From NCBI GenBank assembly GCA_023137005.1, contig JAGLQE010000258.1:1-6425 (forward strand): a DNA stretch of 6,425 nt, read 5' to 3'. The notes below the pieces were generated by a model, which made no database searches, was not told the origin of the DNA, and saw only the letters and a list, made by a program, of their open reading frames with translations. Below, in pieces: positions 1 to 6,200 of this stretch. Numbering within the stretch: the stretch's first letter is position 1; each line of letters opens with the position of its first letter. Source of the DNA: Thermoplasmata archaeon (GTDB taxonomy: Archaea > Thermoplasmatota > Thermoplasmata > SG8-5 > JAGLSY01). Made by a program: the position numbers and the translations under genes.

Positions 1-314
1 CAATGGGGATCTGGATATTGGTCACAGATAATACCGGAGATAATATTCTGACAATGGGCATGAGTGGACCTGCCCCTGTAGGGGCCATGATCACCCTCCA
101 GCCTGGCTGGAACATGGTGGGCTTCCCATCACAGATCGAGGGCTATACCGCGGGTGACCTGAAAACCGATTCCAACCCCATGGTCACAATGATAGAGAGA
201 TATAATGGGGCCGCGGCCTATGGCATCGAGCCCATGCCGGATGGAGATGCATTCCAGATAGGCCAGGCATATTGGATCTATTCGACCGGGGTATATAATT
301 GGGTGATACCGTAA
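1..314 (+). CDS. C-terminal end of a probable surface/secreted protein (5' partial)
   Basis: Only the last 103 codons are visible, ending at TAA 312-314. The frame is open to the left edge, so the ATG at position 3 is very probably internal. The visible part has two related pieces. Residues 1-20 (GIWILVTDNTGDNILTM) look like the end of one module. Residues 30-103 form a full second module: LQPGWNMVGFPS (about 32-43), then ERYNG, then GQAYWIYSTGVYNWVIP at the C terminus. The tail of the second module (YWIYSTGVYNWVI) resembles the tail of the first (IWILVTDNTGDNIL), which suggests tandem copies. From memory, GWNxVxxPS...GYWVY modules are found near the ends of large archaeal extracellular proteins. 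There is no transmembrane anchor or sorting motif at this C terminus, so the protein may be secreted or held by partners. The binding role is unknown. It is not co-transcribed with leuS in any evident way, because leuS has its own promoter. Confidence 0.75.
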   Translation, partial: MGIWILVTDNTGDNILTMGMSGPAPVGAMITLQPGWNMVGFPSQIEGYTAGDLKTDSNPMVTMIERYNGAAAYGIEPMPDGDAFQIGQAYWIYSTGVYNWVIP

Positions 315-322
315 TTACTGCC

Positions 323-346
323 CCTACTGGTGGTTCCTCCAGTAGG
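323..346. other. 8-bp inverted repeat (hairpin) between the first gene and leuS
   Basis: CCTACTGG (323-330) pairs perfectly with CCAGTAGG (339-346) across an 8-base loop. It starts 9 bases after the stop codon of the upstream gene and ends about 7 bases before the leuS TATA box. It could be a 3'-end stem-loop of the upstream transcript or a dyad bound by a regulator of leuS. No T-run follows directly, so a bacterial-style terminator is not well supported. Confidence 0.5.
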
Positions 347-360
347 ATAAACCTTTTATG
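347..360 (+). promoter_or_regulatory. Archaeal BRE/TATA promoter of leuS, apparently leaderless
   Basis: The sequence ATAAAC followed by CTTTTATG (353-360) fits an archaeal BRE plus TATA box. The box is centred about 27 bases upstream of the leuS ATG at 384. Archaeal transcription usually starts 25-27 bases downstream of the TATA centre, which puts the transcript start at or next to the start codon. The bases just before the ATG (TTCTGGTCTTTCA) contain no Shine-Dalgarno match. Both facts point to a leaderless mRNA. The call is from sequence pattern only. Confidence 0.6.
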
Positions 361-383
361 CCCTCCCATTTTCTGGTCTTTCA

Positions 384-3272
384 ATGGCAGATGAATACGA
401 TGCCTCCTCGGTGGAGGCCAAATGGCAACAGCGCTGGTTCGATTCCGATATATGTCACCCCAAGCCAGTCCCCGGCCAGAAGAAGTTCTTCCTCATGTTC
501 GCCTATCCCGGAATGTCCGGGTATCTTCATGTCGGCCACATGCGGGGCTACACCTATTCGGATATCATAACCCGGTTCAAGAGGATGGACGGCTATAATG
601 TTCTATTTCCTGTTGGCGCTCACCCGAGTGGTAATATCGCCCAGGCCTTCTCCCGCAAGATAGAGAGAAATATTCCAGGGCATATCGATATGCTCAAGGC
701 CAATGGATGCGACGATGCCACTATTGAGAGATTGAAGGATCCACTGGAAGTTGTCAAGTTCTTCACAGATGTTTACATTGACGATTACTGGAAGAAATTC
801 GGATTCCTGGCCGCCTATGATTGTTTTACAACCACTGTAGACCCAGGATACCAGAAGTTCATCCAGTGGCAGTTCAGGAAGCTGGACAAGGCCGGTATGT
901 TGATCCAGAAGCCATATTTTGGCTCGGCATGTCTTAACTGCGGGCCAGTTGCTGTTGACGCTTCCGAGACCGATATTTCCCAGGGCGGCAATGCGGAAAA
1001 GCAGGAATGGACCCTCCTCAAGTTCAAGATGGGTGATGAGTTCGTGGTCGCGGCCACTCTCAGACCCGAGACAGTTTACGGCCAGACCAATTTCTGGGCC
1101 AATCCCGATGTGGAATATGTCAGAGCCAGGGTCAATGGCGAGGTCTGGATACTCAGCCCAGAGGGAGCCGAGAAACTGAGCTTCCAGAAAGATAGTGTGG
1201 AGATCATTGGCAAAGTTCCCGCAAAAGACCTCATTGGCAAGATCGTGACGGCCCCGGTCATCGATAGGGAGATCCCAATTCTACCATCATCCTTCACCAA
1301 CCCGGATTATGGTACTGGCCTCGTGACCAGTGTTCCGTCGGACGCGCCTTATGACTGGATCGCCCTGCTCGATCTCATGAATGACCCGGCCACATGCGAG
1401 AAGTTCGGGATCGACATCGAGATGGTGAAGGCAATCAAGCCCATCCCGATAATCCGATCCAAGGGATACGGTGACAATCCGGGTGTCGAGATAGTGGAAA
1501 AGATGGGTATCACGGATCAGGCTGACCCGCGTCTGGAGGAGGCCACCAAGGAAATTTACAAGGCAGGTTTCCACACGGGTATCATGCGCGATGTCTGCGG
1601 AGAGTATGCTGGCCTCACGGTGAGCATTGCCAAAGATCAAGTTAAAGAAATGATGCTGGATATCGGTGTGGCCGATATCATGCACGATCTTTCAGAATTG
1701 GTCATCTGCCGTTGCGGAGAGAAAGTGATAATGAAAAAGATACCCGACCAGTGGTTCATTGACTATGGCAACGAGAAAGTGACCGAGGCGGCAAAGGCCT
1801 TTGTCCCCAAGATGAACATTCTGCCCAGGGAATACAAGGAAAGTATGCCCGCGACCCTTGATTGGTTCAAGGAGAGGGCGTGCACCAGATTGGGTAATTG
1901 GCTTGGTACCAGACTTCCCCAGGACGAACGCTGGATAATCGAACCCATATCGGATTCTACATTATATTCTGCCTTTTATATAATATCTCCTTATATTAAT
2001 AATGGCAAGATCAGGGAAGAACAGCTGGATGACGCTTTCTTTGACCTCGCCTTCCTTGGAAAAGGAGACATTCCTAGTGTATCTGAAAGCACAGGAATTC
2101 CATCAGAAACCCTGGAAGAAGTTAGAAAGGACTTCGAGTACTGGTATCCTCTGGATGTCAACCTTGGAGGAAAGGAGCACATGACCGTGCACTTCCCGCT
2201 CTTCCTGATGAACCATGCGGCCATCCTTCCCGAGACGGACTGGCCCAGGGGCATCATGGTCAACTGGTGGATATCTGGAAAGAGTGGGAAGATGAGCAAG
2301 TCCAAGGGCGGGGCCGAGCCCATCCCCGATGCAGCCAACAAGTTCACGGTGGACGGCATGAGACTTTACTATTCCCATATAGCCAATCCCTTCGTGGACG
2401 TGGAATGGAATGAGGCCAGTGTTTTCAATGGCCGCCAGAGATTGGAGAGAATATGGGGCTTTGCCAATGAGCTGATGGAGATGGAAGGAAAACCCGATGA
2501 ATACCTGGACTCATGGCTGAACTCCAAGATGTCCAGTCACATCCTGTATGTGAGGGAGGCTCTTGACAACTTCGAGTTGAGAGAGGCATCCAACCGCATC
2601 TTCTTCGAGATAATGAGCGATATCCGATGGTATGTCCGAAGAGGGGGAAGCAATTCCCAGACCATCCAGAAGGCCCTCAATACCTGGTTCAGGATGATGG
2701 CACCCTTCACACCCCACATAGCCGAGGAGCTGTGGGAGATGTTGGGAGGGGAGGGCATCGTATCAACAGCGGATTTCCCTGAGGCCAGCGAGTTCAAGAT
2801 GGATGAGAATGTCCTCATGGCTGAAAATTATGTCAGAGATGTTCAGGCAGATGTTTCGGATATCCTGAAGATGACTGGCATGACCCCCGCCAGGATATGC
2901 ATCTACATTGCCCCGGAATGGAAGAAAACCCTCTTTGGAATGGGCCTCGACCTACTTCAGAATGGCCGTATCGACATGGGCCAGCTTATGAAACAGGCCA
3001 TGGCCGACAATGATATGAAGCAGAGGTCCAAGGAAGTGAGTTCTCTCGCAGGCCGGATAATGAAGGACGCTAGCAAATTCAGTGATGGCGACAGGAAGAA
3101 ATTATCCAGTGGCATTGATGAATCAGATGTTCTCTCTTCGGCAATCGAATTCCTTTCCAGGGAGTTCAAGTGCGAGGTCAATGTCTTCCAGGCTGATGAG
3201 CCAGATATCTATGATCCTCAGAACAAGAAAAATGCAGCGTTTCCATTCAAGCCTGGGATCTATATTGAATGA
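384..3272 (+). CDS. leuS: Leucyl-tRNA synthetase, archaeal type, complete
   Basis: A 962-residue class I aminoacyl-tRNA synthetase that charges tRNA-Leu with leucine using ATP, in the cytoplasm. The Rossmann catalytic core carries the HIGH motif as HVGH (residues 49-52, in YLHVGHMRGYT) and an intact KMSKS (636-640). The inserted CP1 editing domain (roughly 195-480) has the threonine-rich TLRPETVYGQTN (225-236) and YGTGLVTSVPSDAPYD (309-324); D324 is probably the conserved editing aspartate. Cysteine pairs at 183/186 (CLNC) and 442/444 (CRC) are likely zinc ligands. DSTLYSAFY (524-532) is a core motif. The helical anticodon-side domain contains FTPHIAEELWEMLG (775-788). The C-terminal domain (about 811-962) ends in PGIYIE, typical of archaeal enzymes, whose tail contacts the long variable arm of tRNA-Leu. 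The length fits archaeal LeuRS (about 930-970) rather than bacterial (about 860). The ATG at 384 is chosen because MADEYDASSVEAKWQQRW is a normal family N terminus. No frameshift or missing catalytic residue is seen. Confidence 0.97.
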   Translation: MADEYDASSVEAKWQQRWFDSDICHPKPVPGQKKFFLMFAYPGMSGYLHVGHMRGYTYSDIITRFKRMDGYNVLFPVGAHPSGNIAQAFSRKIERNIPGHIDMLKANGCDDATIERLKDPLEVVKFFTDVYIDDYWKKFGFLAAYDCFTTTVDPGYQKFIQWQFRKLDKAGMLIQKPYFGSACLNCGPVAVDASETDISQGGNAEKQEWTLLKFKMGDEFVVAATLRPETVYGQTNFWANPDVEYVRARVNGEVWILSPEGAEKLSFQKDSVEIIGKVPAKDLIGKIVTAPVIDREIPILPSSFTNPDYGTGLVTSVPSDAPYDWIALLDLMNDPATCEKFGIDIEMVKAIKPIPIIRSKGYGDNPGVEIVEKMGITDQADPRLEEATKEIYKAGFHTGIMRDVCGEYAGLTVSIAKDQVKEMMLDIGVADIMHDLSELVICRCGEKVIMKKIPDQWFIDYGNEKVTEAAKAFVPKMNILPREYKESMPATLDWFKERACTRLGNWLGTRLPQDERWIIEPISDSTLYSAFYIISPYINNGKIREEQLDDAFFDLAFLGKGDIPSVSESTGIPSETLEEVRKDFEYWYPLDVNLGGKEHMTVHFPLFLMNHAAILPETDWPRGIMVNWWISGKSGKMSKSKGGAEPIPDAANKFTVDGMRLYYSHIANPFVDVEWNEASVFNGRQRLERIWGFANELMEMEGKPDEYLDSWLNSKMSSHILYVREALDNFELREASNRIFFEIMSDIRWYVRRGGSNSQTIQKALNTWFRMMAPFTPHIAEELWEMLGGEGIVSTADFPEASEFKMDENVLMAENYVRDVQADVSDILKMTGMTPARICIYIAPEWKKTLFGMGLDLLQNGRIDMGQLMKQAMADNDMKQRSKEVSSLAGRIMKDASKFSDGDRKKLSSGIDESDVLSSAIEFLSREFKCEVNVFQADEPDIYDPQNKKNAAFPFKPGIYIE
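3228..3232 (-). terminator. Possible terminator of the surface-protein gene: T5 tract inside leuS
   Basis: On the minus strand a T5 run (GCATTTTTCTTG) lies about 48 bases after the surface-protein stop. It is the complement of the leuS codons for NKKN near its C terminus. It is a candidate oligo-T terminator. Sequence pattern only. Confidence 0.3.
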
Positions 3273-3279
3273 TTTTACC

Positions 3280-6200
3280 TCATTCTGGCAGAGCTTGCTC
3301 ATCCTCTGTTATTGATGGCTTGTCGGTTTCCTCAGTTGTGGCTTCTTCTTCAGGTTCCTTGCCCTTTTTCTTCATGACAAGGATCGCTCCGATAACACCA
3401 ACGATCACCAATATGATGATCAGATAGAGCCAGGTATTGGGCGGGTCATCGTCATCACCACCGGTAATTTCTGAGTTCAAGGGCGCAGGGTCATCAGCAT
3501 CATCCACAGTATCACCATCATCGTCAGGGTCCATCCAGTCCTCTGAATTTGTGGCATCACCATCTGGAATTCCATCACCGTCCGTGTCCATTGGAGCATC
3601 ATCCGGATCTGCCGGGTCTGTTCCCAGGGCTTCCTCCCATACATCAAGGAATCCGTCATCATCATCATCCAGATCCTCTTCCAAACCAGTTATTGAATCT
3701 TCTACGGTATAACCGTCATTCCATTCATCTGGCTTTCCATCATCATCACTGTCCGTGGAAGCTGCTGGATCTGTTGGAAAATCATCCTCAGTATCAGGTA
3801 TACCATCATTATCATCGTCAGGGTCTGTTTCATCAGGAATACCATCACCATCTGAATCAAGTGGAGGCTCTTGCACAGTTACCGACATTGTGTCTGTATC
3901 TGTGTTTCCTGCCGCATCTGTTACTGTTAATCTTGCGGAGTTATTGCCAGCCACAGTGAAGTTGTACGATGGTGATACACCATATTTGAATATCTGACCA
4001 TCTCCATCCAAGAGAAGCCATGTGTAATTGATAATTCCAAGATTGTCCGTGGAGTCGGAGCCGTCGAATGTGACTATCGTCCCTTCTATAATTGTTTGAT
4101 CAGGGCCAGCATCTGCAATAGGGTCTACTGTATCAGTAACCAGGGGATCCAGTGGATCAGAATCATCCACATCATCTACCCCATCATTATCATCATCGGG
4201 ATCTGTTTCATCAGGAATTCCATCATCATCAGTATCCAGCCAGGTGGTGAAAGTGAACACATGGTCAGCACTCATATTATTGCCTGAAAGGTCAGAGGCT
4301 GACTGATTGAATGTTACAGTATATGTAGTATTTTGGATCAAATTAGAAGCAAAAGTAATGGTCAGAGTAGTGTTATCCGTACTCCAGCTGAAACTTGGAG
4401 TTCCAGGGCTTGGGGTGATGGAGCCCGCGCTCTGAGTAGCAGTCTGGTTCATCGCTTCGCTGAATTGGATGGTGATCGTGGTGTCGGGTGCGATATTAAT
4501 TGTCCCGTTTGCCGGTATTGTTGATATTATGGTTGGTGGTGTATTGCCTGTTATTGTTGTATTGTATCTACACAGGGAATCATACACGCCTGGAGCATTC
4601 TCATATTTGCCAATATAATCTCCTGCACGTGAATAGAATTCATAATATACTTCTCCATCTGGGAAGTTGAAGTTCACAGACCAACCATCTCCGGGTGTCG
4701 AGTCATTTGAGAACATTGTCCAATCTGGGCTCCACGCACTTAGATTATCTGATCTGGACCTGTACCAGATCTCTACAAATTCCACACCCGAGTCATCATC
4801 ACTAGCAGTTGCAGTGAGAATCAATGGGCTGGTTGCCTGCAAGTAGGGAGATATTGGATCTATTGAGGATATTGGTGGAGCAGCATCTACAAGTTGTGGA
4901 AGAGTGCCATTGAAAGGATTCACCAACGGATAATTATCCTGGGCTCCAGCACCTCCATCAATGTCCGAATAAGGTGTGTCGCCAATGCCATCTGAGCCGG
5001 GAATATCTTGGTCTGGGCCATTGTTATTGTCAATGCCTGCATAATCCCCCCAGTAATTGCCCCCAGATGGGTAGCCGTCATCCCAGGTATTCGTGCCTGT
5101 ATCATCATATGCCTGGACACTATTGTCAATTATATTGTTGTGATAGATGATATTGTCATTTGAAATTGTCATGTTAATGCCATAAACATTATTGGAAACA
5201 GTGTTGTTCTTAATTGTGTTGTTATTGGAAGCATTGAAAAATATGCTCCATTCATTGTTCGTGACAATATTGTTGTCTATCATGTTCCCATCACTGAAAT
5301 CATAAAGGCCAATACCATCTCCTTGATTTGAATCTGCTGTATTATTTGCTATGGTATTATTAGATGAGAATCCCAGAAGTATTCCGGCTGTGCCATCACT
5401 GACATCCTGATTTTCTACAATGATATCTGTGCAATTTGCTAGTATGACCTGTCCGGCTCCGGCAGGGATGGTGCCGGATGTCTGGTTCTTCCAATAATAC
5501 ACTGGCTTGCTATTGACCGTGTTTGTCGTATCGATCGTGTGGCTGTTCCAATCGCGGAGCAAGTCGAAAGTGCTCCATACGAAAACACCATTGTTCACCA
5601 TGGTATTGTTGGTCATGGTCAGATATCTAGAATCCTCTATCTGGATACCATATTCTCCATTGTTCTGGATCGTATTGTTATCCACGAATTCGTTCTCTGT
5701 GTTTATGAGGCATAAACCAGATTTCCCATTGTAGGAAAGATCATTATTGGTTATGAAATTGTATCCCGGATAATTCACTATCTGGATACCATTTTCAGAA
5801 TTATCTGTAGCTGTATTGTTATCAATGGTATTATTTTCACACATGTTCATGTATATGCCATATTCATTCAAAGTGATCTCATTGCCCAGTATCTGATTAT
5901 CATTGCAGTCGGCTGATAACATTATTCCCATTTGAATATTTGAAGATACGGTATTGTTCTTGATGATATTGCCACATGAATCCTGATAAAGATAAATTCC
6001 TCGATAATCATTGTTTTGGGCAGTGTTATTATCAATGACCCCATTGATGGAATTGTAAAGGGTCAATGCAATGTCTGAAAAGAAGGGCCAGTTAGTGGTT
6101 CCGACACCGTTTGCTTCATGTAAATAACAATCCCTCACCACAAAATGCTCAGTGGTATTTCCGATGTAAATACAGTAACCGTAGCCTGTTCCATCTATGT

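Noticed and set aside
3..5. ATG at position 3 as the true start of the first gene
   Set aside because: The encoded sequence starts in the middle of a module-like tail, has no signal peptide, and no upstream context is visible.
315..383. tRNA or small RNA gene in the gap before leuS
   Set aside because: The 69-bp gap is too short for a tRNA plus promoter and lacks a T-loop or cloverleaf; only one hairpin and the TATA box are seen.
1287..1685. 132-codon open frame on the minus strand inside leuS
   Set aside because: It is antisense to conserved LeuRS sequence, has no recognisable domain, and has no promoter or RBS signal.
1991..2378. Two overlapping open frames on the minus strand opposite the leuS KMSKS region
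   Set aside because: They are shadows of a strongly constrained gene; their sequences look like no protein family.
3280..3440. PGF-CTERM or LPXTG sorting signal at the surface-protein C terminus
   Set aside because: No PGF or LPXTG motif precedes the hydrophobic helix, and a 30-residue tail follows it.
3477..3668. Met/Thr-rich minus-strand frame inside the TSP3 tract
   Set aside because: It is the shifted reading of the Asp-rich repeats, within the real coding frame.
3549..3959. 136-codon His-rich open frame on the plus strand
   Set aside because: It is produced by reading GAT-rich TSP3 codons backwards (CAT/ATC); low-complexity artefact.
3469..4240. CATCATC-rich repeats as a CRISPR or minisatellite array
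   Set aside because: Spacing is irregular and fully explained by aspartate codons of calcium-type repeats; no constant repeats with unique spacers.
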